A program made the translations under genes and the position numbers. Of a DNA stretch of 36,425 nucleotides, positions 6,941 through 15,713 are shown piece by piece; the stretch's first letter is position 1, and every line of letters begins with the position of its first letter. Under the pieces are notes generated by a model. That model made no database searches. It was not told the DNA's origin and saw nothing but the letters and a program-made list of their open reading frames with translations. Origin of the DNA: Clostridium sp. CAG:1193 (GTDB lineage Bacteria > Bacillota_I > Bacilli_A > RF39 > UBA660); assembly GCA_000436255.1 (NCBI GenBank), contig HF990764.1:1-36425 (forward strand). The letters run 5' to 3'.

Positions 6941-9923
6941 TATTGTTCATTCTCCTTTCAGCTAAATAACTTTCAACAATTAAATCAGTAAAAAATTCTA
7001 CTTCATTAATTATTTCAGTTCTATTATGATTTTCTAATTCATCAACTGTAATAGGCTTAATAGCATTTTTGAAATAAGATTCATTATCCATAATATCAAA
7101 TCTTCTTAATAACATATCATCTATTTCACCTTTTAATTTGATTAAGATTTCATTTAAATCAACTTCTGGAAAATCTGGGATTTTTTCTATTACTCTTTTA
7201 TGAACCTTAACAAACTTTTCATCTCCAGAATATTTAATTAAATACCTGTCATTTTTTGCATTTAATTGATGAATTCTATTTTTTAAGTCATCTAATTTTT
7301 TAGAATTAACTTCTATCTCATCAGTAGTTATATCTTCAAAGTTAGAACTTCTAAATAAATTTTCAAACTCTCTATATAAATTTATATATAAAGCTTCATC
7401 TTTATCAATATTAATTAAGAATTCTTTTCTTACTTCATCAAATTTTTGTTTATACTTATCAGCAATTACTAACTCTTCTTCAGATATCTTCTTGAATGAA
7501 AAATCGATATCAGCAAGTGCTACATTTAATAAACTAGTTGAATCAGAATTTTCTTTATCAGTTAAATTTTTAATATCAATTCTTCTATCAACTTCTTTTA
7601 TCATTTTACTTACACGATCAATTTTTATTTGACCCATTAATTCAGTATAATTAAATGATTTAATCACATTATATAAATCTCTATATGTAATCATAGTTTT
7701 CTTTAAATCAATTAAGTCTTTTTTATTTAACTCATTTATTTGTGTAGTAAAATTTTCTAAATTATCGCTATCATATTGGAATAATTTATTTTTAATTTCC
7801 TTGATACTTGCTTCAATTTCTTCTTTTGATAAGAAAATATTACTATATGTTTTAAAGTCATCACCTAATTGTTCTTGTAATTCTTTAAAGTATTCTGCAT
7901 TAGTTCTATCAAATTCTTCTCTAATATCAGCAAAATCTACTACATATCCATATTTAAAATTTCTATATGGTCTGTTTACTCTAGTTAAAGTTTGTAATAA
8001 GTTATGTGCTCTAATAACTCTTCCTAAATATATCTTTTTTAATCTAGGAGCATCAAAACCAGTTAATAGCATATTTTGAACAACTAAAATATCAATTTTA
8101 CCTTTTTTGAAGTCTGTTATTTCATTTGCTCTAGTTGTTTTATCATCTTCATTATGAAGAATTAATGCTTTACTTAAATCATAATCATCTAAATCTTTAA
8201 ATACATTTCTAGCTTGTGCTTGTGAATCACACACTATCATTCCACCTATAGAATCATCATCATAAGCAATTCGTGATTTTTTAAAGTCATCAACAATATA
8301 TTTAGTCAATGCTTTTGTATATTTTGGATTAGCAAATATTTCTTCATCACTTGCTTTTACTTCTCTTTTAATTTCATCTAATGTTTGTTGTAATTGAGTT
8401 TTATAAGTTGTTTCAATTCCCTCTCTTATTAATTTTAAAGTATAACCATCTGCTATAGATTTATTGTAATAATATTTATGAATATAATCACCAAATATAT
8501 CTTTTGTTTTAAAGTTTTCTCCAATTAATGGAGTACCAGTTAATGCTACAATTACAGCATCTCTATCTGATGAAAGTAAATTAGATAAGAATGAACCTCT
8601 AGGATTATAACTTCTGTGTGCTTCATCTAAGAAATAAATTCTTTGAACTTCAACATTATAATCAGACTCTTTAACAAAAGATTCATCAGAGAATTTTTGA
8701 ATATTAACTACATTAACACATAAATTTCCCGTTGAGGAAGTTGCTTCAGAACTAGCAATATTCTTTTTAAATTCATCTCTTGAATTAACTTTTACTACTT
8801 CAAGCCCTCTTGCTTGAAATTCATCTGAAGCTTGTTTTAATAGATCTAATCTATCTACTATAAAATAAAATTTAGCAATTTTATTTTTCTTTTGGAAATA
8901 ATCAGTTAAATACTTAACATTATAGTAAGCCAACGCTGTTTTACCTGATCCTTGGGTATGCCAGATAATCCCCCTTTTAATACCTTCATTTAACTTATTT
9001 TCAATTGCAAAAGTTGCAAATAATTGTTGGTATCTCATAATATGTTTTTGGATATATGTAATACCAGAATCATCTGTTTTTTCTACATAAGCAATTCCAT
9101 ACTTTAATATTTTTAATATTCTAGATTTATGAAATAAAGAAGTCATTAATCTATTTGTTGGAGTTGTAGATTTTAAATTTGTTGCATATTCAGGAGTACC
9201 TTTAATAGAAACATAATTATTATCTTTTAATATTTCATTTTCAGCATCATAATTTAAATCTTCTAATTTACTATATATTGATGTATCTTCTTCTCTAAAG
9301 CAATTAAAGAAAACACTAGTATAACTTGGAGTACCATAAAATGCACCTTCAATTGGAACAACTGAATCTTCATTATATTCTTGGTTATTTGAAAAAACTA
9401 ATATTTGTGTTAAATTAACAAATTTGATAAACTTTTTATTTTTAAATCTATCATTAATTCTTTTTCTTTCAGCTAATATACCTTCTCTATTATTTGGCTT
9501 TTTGACCTCAATAAAACTTAATGGCATACCATTAATCAACATAATTACATCTGGTCTAAATTCATCTTCTCCATTTTGATAAGTTAATTCTGTTACTACA
9601 TTATAAGTGTTATTATTCTCATTTTCAAAATCAATTAATTTTATTCCTTTAAAACCATTAAGTAATATTTTGAAGAACGATCTTCCTAAATCATCGTTAC
9701 TTAAAACAATACATAGTTCATCAATAATACTATCTATTTCATTATTTGTTAATTCTAAATTATTAATTTTATTTAAACTATCTTTAAATACAGTTTTAAA
9801 AATATTAGTTCTTGGTTCTATTTGTTCTTTATTATCTTTTATAGATAAATATTTATATCCCAGTTTAGTTGCATGAACAATAGCTGGAATTTTAACTCTT
9901 GAATTTTCATCAAATTTAGCCAT
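6933..9923 (-). CDS. hsdR: Type I restriction enzyme, translocase and nuclease subunit
   Basis: HsdR translocates DNA using ATP and cuts it when the target is unmethylated. The 996 residues hold an N-terminal PD-(D/E)xK nuclease (D125, then E139-V-K141 in FIEVKK), and a superfamily 2 motor with Walker A TQGSGKT (323-329), DEAH box (433-436), TGTP (462-465), and later motifs including VVQNMLLTGFDAP and the Q-x-x-R region TLTRVNRPY. A helical C-terminal domain follows for docking to HsdM. Everything needed for activity is present. The ribosome site is GGAGGT. It leads the operon hsdR-hsdM-Cys ORF-hsdS and is preceded by a small-RNA gene. Confidence 0.95.
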   Translation of the reverse strand: MAKFDENSRVKIPAIVHATKLGYKYLSIKDNKEQIEPRTNIFKTVFKDSLNKINNLELTNNEIDSIIDELCIVLSNDDLGRSFFKILLNGFKGIKLIDFENENNNTYNVVTELTYQNGEDEFRPDVIMLINGMPLSFIEVKKPNNREGILAERKRINDRFKNKKFIKFVNLTQILVFSNNQEYNEDSVVPIEGAFYGTPSYTSVFFNCFREEDTSIYSKLEDLNYDAENEILKDNNYVSIKGTPEYATNLKSTTPTNRLMTSLFHKSRILKILKYGIAYVEKTDDSGITYIQKHIMRYQQLFATFAIENKLNEGIKRGIIWHTQGSGKTALAYYNVKYLTDYFQKKNKIAKFYFIVDRLDLLKQASDEFQARGLEVVKVNSRDEFKKNIASSEATSSTGNLCVNVVNIQKFSDESFVKESDYNVEVQRIYFLDEAHRSYNPRGSFLSNLLSSDRDAVIVALTGTPLIGENFKTKDIFGDYIHKYYYNKSIADGYTLKLIREGIETTYKTQLQQTLDEIKREVKASDEEIFANPKYTKALTKYIVDDFKKSRIAYDDDSIGGMIVCDSQAQARNVFKDLDDYDLSKALILHNEDDKTTRANEITDFKKGKIDILVVQNMLLTGFDAPRLKKIYLGRVIRAHNLLQTLTRVNRPYRNFKYGYVVDFADIREEFDRTNAEYFKELQEQLGDDFKTYSNIFLSKEEIEASIKEIKNKLFQYDSDNLENFTTQINELNKKDLIDLKKTMITYRDLYNVIKSFNYTELMGQIKIDRVSKMIKEVDRRIDIKNLTDKENSDSTSLLNVALADIDFSFKKISEEELVIADKYKQKFDEVRKEFLINIDKDEALYINLYREFENLFRSSNFEDITTDEIEVNSKKLDDLKNRIHQLNAKNDRYLIKYSGDEKFVKVHKRVIEKIPDFPEVDLNEILIKLKGEIDDMLLRRFDIMDNESYFKNAIKPITVDELENHNRTEIINEVEFFTDLIVESYLAERRMNNNE

Positions 9924-9961
9924 TTTTCTACCTCCAAATTATTAAGACATAGTCCTTTTTA

Positions 9962-9970
9962 ATTATATCA
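9962..9970 (-). promoter_or_regulatory. Extended -10 promoter of the hsd operon
   Basis: TGATATAAT on the minus strand about 40 bases before the hsdR ATG. A TTGACA at 9977-9982 is only 9 bases away, too close to be its -35. The sequence TGACATTTTT just upstream also occurs at the small-RNA promoter, suggesting shared control. Confidence 0.55.
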
Positions 9971-10022
9971 TAAAAATGTCAATTTACACAGCACTTGTAT
10001 AAAAAATAACAATTTTAAGCAT

Positions 10023-10182
10023 AAAAAAAATCGCCTCTGTACTAGCAGACGATCTACTACTTTGTTGTTAGATATTTACTACTATACTTCCATACTACAT
10101 TACTGCATTACTTCTACTACAATACTTCTAAAGAATACTACATAACAACTTACTGCTACTTCATACTACTTTATCTAACGAC
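10023..10182 (-). ncRNA. Candidate ~160-nt small RNA with degenerate internal repeats
   Basis: The 337-base gap between the coupling protein and hsdR holds no ORF but a complete RNA gene. The promoter is perfect consensus (10189-10217) and the end is a strong terminator (stem in 10030-10053, then eight T's at 10023-10030). A closing stem pairs 10172-10179 (GTTAGATA) with 10067-10074 (TATCTAAC). The ~90 bases inside have only three C's and are made of GTA-rich units: three similar copies at 10150-10169, 10100-10120 and 10076-10098, each like GTAGTA..GAAGTA..AGTAA. The C-poor interior should be largely single-stranded. No known RNA family is recognised; it is not a type III antitoxin or CRISPR pattern. 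Function unknown. Confidence 0.65.
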
Positions 10183-10188
10183 ATATTT

Positions 10189-10217
10189 ATTATACAAAAA
10201 ATGTCATTTATTGTCAA
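10189..10217 (-). promoter_or_regulatory. Perfect consensus promoter of the small RNA
   Basis: TTGACA (10212-10217), 17-base spacer, TATAAT (10189-10194) on the minus strand: the best promoter in the window. Flanking GACAT / ATGTC half-sites enclose the -10 and could be an operator. Confidence 0.85.
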
Positions 10218-10243
10218 TCAATAAATTTTCAAAATTTTGGCAT

Positions 10244-10274
10244 AAAAAAAGAAGGTAGCCCTATAGACTACCTT
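10244..10274 (-). terminator. Terminator of the coupling-protein operon
   Basis: Stem AAGGTAG / CTACCTT (10268-10274, 10252-10258) followed by CTTTTTTT on the minus strand. The stop codon of the coupling protein is in the loop. Confidence 0.8.
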
Positions 10275-12255
10275 TATCTCTTTCTAAATTTTTTGTTGGA
10301 GTTTCATTATAAATATTAATTATAGTTTTTTCATCTTCTTTAATTATCTCTGTATGATAAAACTCTGATTTTATTTTATTATTTAATAATGATCTATCTT
10401 TTTGCTTTAAATCTTTATTAATTGTTACACTCATATAAACATGATGATTAGCTTGAATATTATATTTAATATCAAAATCTGTTTTAAATATCTTCTTAAT
10501 TATTTCCTCTACTGGTAGAAGATTTTCTTTTTCTGCTTTCTCTAAATTTTCAAAATATTCTTTAGCTTCTTTATTTTGTCTAGATTTTCTATCTTTAACT
10601 TCGTGCTTAATATCTTCTACAGTAAAATATGTATTAGATAAATCTTTTAATGGATTAGGAGTTCTTTCTACTTTACCAGATTCATAACAATTGAATTTAC
10701 TATATAAAATAGTATCTCTAAAAATTGGAAAACCAATTATAGGAAATATAATTGTTTTATAATGAAGTTGTTTTACTTCTTCTGGAGTCATTAAATCTCT
10801 ACCAATTAAATTAGTAGATCTATCTCCATTATAATTTAATAAAGATACTGATTGTCTTACACTATTAGATTCAATTGTTTTCTTACCTAGTCTTTTTGAA
10901 ATAGCTTCTGCTGTTTCTTGTGTATTTGTTTTTAAATAAACAAGCCCACAGTTGTCTAAAATAATCTGTGAAACATCTTTACCATAAACATTATCCAATT
11001 GAGAAAAGGATTGTATAAAGAAATGAAAGTGCATACCTCTAGATCTTGCTACAGAAACAATTGCTTCAATATCTGCAAGTGGAGGACAGTTAGCAAACTC
11101 ATCTAAGATAAAATCAATTTCATAAGGTAACTTTTTCTTTTCTGTGCTATTAGCAAGTTTTACTAATTCTCTATATAATAATCCGACTATTATAGTAACT
11201 AAAGTAAAATATGTTTTATCTTCATCTGGAACTATTACATATAAAGCTACAGGTTCTTTACCTAATATACTAAATTCAAAATCACTTGTACTTGTAACAT
11301 TAGCAACATTTACATCATCAAATATATTCATCTTTTGACCAAATACTGCTGTAATTGATTTGTATGTATTATCACTAGCATTTAATATACTTACTAAAGC
11401 ATCTTTTGATTTAGTACCATAAGCTTTTTGATTAATATAATCCTTAAACTTCTTTTGATTATTTGTTTCCATAGAACTATTTTGAAATTTACGAATAGAA
11501 GTCATAGTAATTTGTTCTCTTTTGATATTTTTTAATTTATATTCTTCTAGAAAAAAGCCAATAATACCTTCTAATAAATTTTTAGCAGAATCATTCCAAA
11601 ACGGATCTTTTTGTTCTGATTTTTCTTGCATAACCATTGTAGCAAGTGATGATATTAATCTATTTGTTTCAGCAAGAGAACTCATAGATAAATTGTTATA
11701 TTCAAGTTTTCTATTTTCATCTTCTGATTCTAAAGATAACCTCTCATATTCAATATAATTTTCATATTCACATATAATTGGTTCTAATATATTAATCTTA
11801 TTTGATAATTCAGGATTTCTAAAATCAATAGTAAGTATTTTATATCCTTGATTTTGAAACATCTTTGATGTTGTTTGATAAATCTCCCCTTTCGGGTCGG
11901 TGATAAAAACACTTCTTTTTTTCTTTGCTTTAGAAATAAAAGTACATGATGGAATAACTGCTGTTACAGATTTACCAGATCCAGTAGAACCTAGATAAAC
12001 ATAGTGAGGTGTTTCTCTATCAAAATATACATATTTTAAATTCTTACTAAAAGAAACTGGAAACCCAGCTTCTCTTATATGATTTATATTCTCTTTTTTA
12101 AAGTTCTTTTTTATTTCTGAATCTGTACTAAATCTAGCAGAACCATATTCGTTATCATTTTTTACTTTGTGTTTCATCAATATAGGTTCAATATACATAA
12201 ATCCTAATAGAAATAAACCAATTATAACTAATAATATAATTAAACCACTATTCAT
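10261..12255 (-). CDS. VirD4/TraG-type conjugative coupling protein
   Basis: This ATPase links the relaxase-DNA complex to the type IV secretion channel at the inner face of the membrane. The 664 residues begin with one membrane segment (~4-22), then Walker A GSTGSGKS (89-96), the family motif ITDPKGEIYQTT, Walker B in DFILDEFANCPPL, and a Q-S-F-S-Q-L sensor stretch after SVARSRGMHFHFF. Gram-positive TraG proteins often have two membrane segments; only one is evident here. The C-terminal ~130 residues are charged and may contact substrate. It follows the 195-residue gene with no gap (GGAGAT inside that gene's end) and ends in a terminator. Confidence 0.93.
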   Translation of the reverse strand: MNSGLIILLVIIGLFLLGFMYIEPILMKHKVKNDNEYGSARFSTDSEIKKNFKKENINHIREAGFPVSFSKNLKYVYFDRETPHYVYLGSTGSGKSVTAVIPSCTFISKAKKKRSVFITDPKGEIYQTTSKMFQNQGYKILTIDFRNPELSNKINILEPIICEYENYIEYERLSLESEDENRKLEYNNLSMSSLAETNRLISSLATMVMQEKSEQKDPFWNDSAKNLLEGIIGFFLEEYKLKNIKREQITMTSIRKFQNSSMETNNQKKFKDYINQKAYGTKSKDALVSILNASDNTYKSITAVFGQKMNIFDDVNVANVTSTSDFEFSILGKEPVALYVIVPDEDKTYFTLVTIIVGLLYRELVKLANSTEKKKLPYEIDFILDEFANCPPLADIEAIVSVARSRGMHFHFFIQSFSQLDNVYGKDVSQIILDNCGLVYLKTNTQETAEAISKRLGKKTIESNSVRQSVSLLNYNGDRSTNLIGRDLMTPEEVKQLHYKTIIFPIIGFPIFRDTILYSKFNCYESGKVERTPNPLKDLSNTYFTVEDIKHEVKDRKSRQNKEAKEYFENLEKAEKENLLPVEEIIKKIFKTDFDIKYNIQANHHVYMSVTINKDLKQKDRSLLNNKIKSEFYHTEIIKEDEKTIINIYNETPTKNLERDKGSL

Positions 12256-12256
12256 A

Positions 12257-12844
12257 TTACATCTCCATATCTGATTCTTTAGTTGCTTCTAAATAATCTT
12301 CATATTCTATTTCACCTTTTAACCATTTATTAGCATATTCATAGTCTTTTAATGGAAAATCTTCTACCCAATAATTATCTGGTGGATTTGCTGATGTATC
12401 AAAACAAGTAATAGTATCTCTATCTAAAATGTAAAAAGTATTTTCTTTTTTATCAGCAAGATAATCATTATATAAATCTTCAGAATCTTTATATCTTTCA
12501 ACTGTTGTTTGATAAATTCTACTATGTTCTTGAGCTAAACAATTATTAGCTTTATACATAAGTAAATCTACTTTATCAATTCCATAACTTGTTCTAAGTA
12601 AAGATTCTTCATAATAGTCAATACTATCTGGATCTATCTTGCTTGTATATACATGACTTGTACCATCTGTGAAACATCTTTTATCGGTATTTAAATTTGA
12701 TTTAACAGAAAAATATATATTTGAATATCTTTCTCTTTCAGATCCTTCACACATCATAATACATTCTTCAAAAAAATCCATTGTTTCCTTTTTAGATTCA
12801 AATATCATTAAATTTCCACCACAATTTACATAAATATTATTCAT
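12257..12844 (-). CDS. Hypothetical ICE protein, 195 aa
   Basis: A soluble acidic protein with several Cys (C8, C28, C32 and others) and Tyr-rich stretches. No family is recognised. It starts MNNIYVNCGG after GGAGGTATAGGA; MIFESKKE (13th codon) also has a possible site and cannot be excluded. It lies two bases from the DpnD/PcfM-like gene and next to the coupling protein, so a role in transfer is plausible but not shown. Confidence 0.65.
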   Translation of the reverse strand: MNNIYVNCGGNLMIFESKKETMDFFEECIMMCEGSERERYSNIYFSVKSNLNTDKRCFTDGTSHVYTSKIDPDSIDYYEESLLRTSYGIDKVDLLMYKANNCLAQEHSRIYQTTVERYKDSEDLYNDYLADKKENTFYILDRDTITCFDTSANPPDNYWVEDFPLKDYEYANKWLKGEIEYEDYLEATKESDMEM

Positions 12845-12846
12845 TC

Positions 12847-13212
12847 CTATACCTCCATATTTTTTTCTGCTTTAACATCTTCTAATTCAATATAATCTTC
12901 AAGATATGAATTAAAAGCTATTTTTAAATCTTCTATTGTTTTACATTTATAAGTTGCACCAGAAGAAGAATCTGTTCCAATAATTACATTTCCTTCTTCT
13001 TTATCAAATGAAATATTAAGATTGAAATCTTCAGCTAATTCTTGAGATGGATAAGGTTCATATTTTGTATATTCTAAATCTTCCCAATCAAGAACAATCT
13101 CTTCTTCAGCATATTTAGTAGCAACAAGTTCTTCAGCATCTTCATAAGAATCAGCTTCTTGTTCTACTACTCTACTTAATTTTTCTATAACTTCAACATT
13201 ATATAAAGCCAT
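12847..13212 (-). CDS. DpnD/PcfM-like protein
   Basis: The first ~50 residues (ALYNVEVIEKLSRVVEQEAD, then DAEE.V...Y..EEIVLDWEDLE) match the small DpnD/PcfM family found in conjugative plasmids and ICEs of Firmicutes: a beta strand, a 'V.v.A.s..eA...v' helix and a 'eIvLd.eD' end. The remaining ~70 residues form a second acidic domain. Role unknown in the family. The start MALYNVEV follows AGGAGGTGTAACT; a 13-codon longer frame is rejected because that stretch is the arm of a terminator. The gene is transcribed only if that terminator is passed. Confidence 0.75.
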   Translation of the reverse strand: MALYNVEVIEKLSRVVEQEADSYEDAEELVATKYAEEEIVLDWEDLEYTKYEPYPSQELAEDFNLNISFDKEEGNVIIGTDSSSGATYKCKTIEDLKIAFNSYLEDYIELEDVKAEKNMEV

Positions 13213-13232
13213 AGTTACACCTCCTTTTTTGC

Positions 13233-13264
13233 AAAATAAAAGACCAAACATTTCTGCTTGATCT
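13233..13264 (-). terminator. Terminator abutting the DpnD/PcfM ribosome site
   Basis: Minus strand stem AGATCAAGC / GTTTGGTCT (9 bp with two G-T pairs, 6-base loop), then TTTATTTT. The ribosome site of the next gene starts within about 10 bases of the T-run. It ends the cargo transcript and gates entry into the coupling-protein operon. Confidence 0.7.
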
Positions 13265-13294
13265 AATTATCATTATTTTTTCTTTATTAAAAAG

Positions 13295-14011
13295 CTATTT
13301 AATAAAAATTATGACATCAAATATAATTAATATTATTAAACTTAAATAAAATAGAATATTTTTAATATTGCTTTTTATTTTAAAATCTGTATAAAATAGC
13401 TTTCTAATTTTATCTATAATACCAAACCTTGTTATTATAAATGTAAAAACTAATGTACCAATATAATTCAAAATTATATCATCTATGTCAAATGCACCTG
13501 TATGAGTAAATGCTTGGAGTAATTCAATTGCAACTACTACAGGTAATATAATTATTGCTTGTTTTAAAACATTATTAAACTTTTTATTTTTAATCATTAA
13601 TAAGAATGATAATGGAATTAACATTACACTATTACCTAAAATATTTTTAGAAATAGATGTAAATGAGCCATACTTAAATTGTGAAATAATTGTATAAAAA
13701 GGTTCATATTGTCCTGCATACCACCAATTATAGAATCTAAATTCTGTTCTACTTATGATAAATGTAATTGTAAATAATAAATAACTATAGAGAAAAATGT
13801 AAACTAAAATATTCATATTATATGTTTTTTTATTATTTTTTAATAATCCATAAAAGAAAATAAATAATGAGTTAAGTATCATAAATACAATACACATAAA
13901 ATAATTCATACCATATAAATACTGATTTCTTCCTATAAATAATAAGTAATAAAAAATTATTATATTTAATACTAGTATAAAATTTTTTATTATATTTTCT
14001 CTTTTCTCCAT
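13295..14011 (-). CDS. VanZ-family membrane protein
   Basis: A 238-residue protein with five or six membrane segments. The VanZ core is clear: N-x-x-L-L/M-P-L-S (GNSVMLIPLSFL), ELLQAFTHTGAFDIDDIILNYIGT, matching the family's 'E..Q......fdidDvilN..G' motif. In vancomycin elements VanZ gives low-level teicoplanin resistance, and homologues protect against lipoglycopeptides; most free-standing copies are untested. Here it is cargo with its own extended -10 promoter (14031-14039) and no van genes nearby, so resistance is possible but unproven. The ribosome site is AGGAGTGAGAAG. Confidence 0.85.
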   Translation of the reverse strand: MEKRENIIKNFILVLNIIIFYYLLFIGRNQYLYGMNYFMCIVFMILNSLFIFFYGLLKNNKKTYNMNILVYIFLYSYLLFTITFIISRTEFRFYNWWYAGQYEPFYTIISQFKYGSFTSISKNILGNSVMLIPLSFLLMIKNKKFNNVLKQAIIILPVVVAIELLQAFTHTGAFDIDDIILNYIGTLVFTFIITRFGIIDKIRKLFYTDFKIKSNIKNILFYLSLIILIIFDVIIFIK

Positions 14012-14030
14012 CTTCTCACTCCTAATTAAT

Positions 14031-14039
14031 ATTATATCA
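14031..14039 (-). promoter_or_regulatory. Extended -10 promoter of the VanZ-like gene
   Basis: TGATATAAT on the minus strand, directly after the upstream terminator and about 20 bases before the ATG. No good -35 is seen. Confidence 0.5.
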
Positions 14040-14040
14040 T

Positions 14041-14067
14041 GAAAAAAGCAGATTTTTTCATCTGCTT
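14041..14067 (-). terminator. Terminator of the XRE-Ig gene
   Basis: Perfect 8-bp stem AAGCAGAT / ATCTGCTT (14060-14067, 14046-14053) followed by TTTTTC. The cargo 3' motif ATTAAGATGTT lies between stop and hairpin (14078-14088). Confidence 0.8.
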
Positions 14068-14098
14068 AATAGTTCTTAACATCTTAATATAAAAAATA

Positions 14099-15565
14099 TT
14101 AATCTATATCAAATACTACTGAAAAATAATATTTGTTACATTTTGTTTCTGAACATTCTTCATCATTTCTTAAAGCATCTTTAACGATTCTATATCTTCC
14201 ACTTTTTAATTCACCATATAGATAGCTCCAGTCTAAGTCTAATAGTAAATGTCCATATTTATCTGGTCCATATGCAATTGCATTCCAAGCGCAATTCTTT
14301 GTAGGACAATATTCTTTTAGTGCTTCCCATTTTCCATTATTATAAACATCTATTCTATATGGATCACCGTAAGTATATTTATTACCACTAAAGTCAGTTA
14401 TTTTAATCTTTGCTCCAGTTTTTGTAAGTGTTCCATCAACAATATCCATTCTAACATGTTCTAATTCATTTAATTCAGAACCATTATCTAAATCTTCATT
14501 TACTATTATTTTTTCATTAATCCACTCTCTTGTATCACCATCAACATAATCACCTTCTAGTTCTTTTGCAGATAGTAAAGTTGAATTATCAAATATATTT
14601 TCAATAGTATCTTCAAATTTATCAAATGTTAGGAATGAAAAATAATATACATGATTTGGAACTAATATAAATGATTTACCAACAATTGCTTTACCAGTTT
14701 TTCCATTTATATCTTCAAGTAATACTTCATTATATTCTTTATCTTTACTATAAATTGATACACTTAAAACTTTATAAGTTCTTATATAACTTTCATCTTC
14801 ATCTCTTTTATGTCCACAGTATTCTCCATGTAAATTATCTAACATTGATGAATCACCAATATAAACATCTTTATTACCATCAATAGTATTACAAAACATT
14901 ATTTGCATACCACCTTTTGAATAAATAGATGTACCACCATCATATAATCTCATAATTTTGTAGTTTTCATATTCAGCTTGTTTCTCTAAATAGTTTTGAA
15001 ATTCATCTAATGTTATTTGATTATGTTTTATTGCATCTTTTACTTGATAACATTTTTCGTTTTTTTCACAAAATACTGCAAAATCTAATCCATAGTAATA
15101 TAGTTCACGATTTTTCATCTTTAGTTGTTTTTCTAAAATAAAAGGTTTTTCAGGATCAGATTGCTGAAGGGTAAAATTATATAAGTCAATTTTAGGATAT
15201 TTGTTTTTAATCCCTATTAACACGACAAGCAATAAAATAATTATTCCAATTGTTAAGATAACAATTATACTTTTAAACTTTCTTTTATGTTTATCACTAT
15301 CTTTTAAAGTATTAATAATATTCTCATCACTTTGTTTAATCAATTTTTCTTTACTTAATTTTTTCCCACTAATTAATTCGTTAACTGATATATCAAATAC
15401 CTCACATATAGGTTTAAATAAAGATACATCTGGAATACTCCTTCCGTTTTCCCAATGTGAAACTGCTCGATCTGTTACATTTAATCTATCTGCTAACTCT
15501 TGTTGAGTCATTTTTTTATCTTTACGAAGTTTAAGTATAAATTTTCCAATCTTTTCTTGATTCAT
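14099..15565 (-). CDS. Membrane-anchored XRE regulator with Ig-like sensor domain
   Basis: The 488 residues start with an XRE helix-turn-helix (~6-62, KKMTQQELADRLNVTDRAVSHWENG), followed by a basic linker and one membrane segment (~99-119). The rest should be extracellular: a Cys-containing unknown domain (~125-340) and a C-terminal domain (~370-488) resembling the bacterial Ig-like Big_14 type, with GTLTKTGAKIKITD, YGDPYRIDVYNNGKWEAL and WSYLYGELKSGRYRIVK. Proteins of this design are thought to sense a wall or surface cue and pass it to bound DNA. It is a single-gene cargo unit with its own terminator. The ribosome site is AGAGGTG. The ligand and target are unknown. Confidence 0.8.
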   Translation of the reverse strand: MNQEKIGKFILKLRKDKKMTQQELADRLNVTDRAVSHWENGRSIPDVSLFKPICEVFDISVNELISGKKLSKEKLIKQSDENIINTLKDSDKHKRKFKSIIVILTIGIIILLLVVLIGIKNKYPKIDLYNFTLQQSDPEKPFILEKQLKMKNRELYYYGLDFAVFCEKNEKCYQVKDAIKHNQITLDEFQNYLEKQAEYENYKIMRLYDGGTSIYSKGGMQIMFCNTIDGNKDVYIGDSSMLDNLHGEYCGHKRDEDESYIRTYKVLSVSIYSKDKEYNEVLLEDINGKTGKAIVGKSFILVPNHVYYFSFLTFDKFEDTIENIFDNSTLLSAKELEGDYVDGDTREWINEKIIVNEDLDNGSELNELEHVRMDIVDGTLTKTGAKIKITDFSGNKYTYGDPYRIDVYNNGKWEALKEYCPTKNCAWNAIAYGPDKYGHLLLDLDWSYLYGELKSGRYRIVKDALRNDEECSETKCNKYYFSVVFDID

Positions 15566-15652
15566 ATTTTCACCTCTACATTACAATTATAATATAAAAA
15601 TCGTTAATTGTATCCACAGCGTTAGTAGAGTTTGGAATAATCGTATAATTAC

Positions 15653-15678
15653 TAAAAAAGATGAGATTATTTCTCACC
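15653..15678 (-). terminator. Terminator of the XRE-membrane gene
   Basis: Stem GGTGAGA / TCTCATC (7 bp, one G-T pair, AATAA loop) followed by TTTTTT on the minus strand. The cargo 3' motif ATTAAGATATT is at 15691-15701, between stop and hairpin. Confidence 0.75.
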
Positions 15679-15713
15679 TTAATGTACGGGAATATCTTAA
15701 TATTCTGATCGTT

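Noticed and set aside
9977..9982. TTGACA as -35 of the hsdR promoter
   Set aside because: Only 9 bases from TATAAT, too short a spacer; the extended -10 explains the promoter better.
10076..10169. CRISPR array or type III toxin-antitoxin repeat in the small RNA region
   Set aside because: Units are short, degenerate and not separated by unique spacers; no cas gene or ToxN-like toxin is adjacent.
13213..13251. Longer start of the DpnD/PcfM-like gene (MFGLLFCKKGG...)
   Set aside because: The stretch is the terminator arm plus the AGGAGGTG ribosome site, and family members begin near MALYNVEV.
13295..14011. Vancomycin-resistance cluster
   Set aside because: Only a VanZ-like gene is present; no vanA/H/X ligase, dehydrogenase or dipeptidase genes are in the window.
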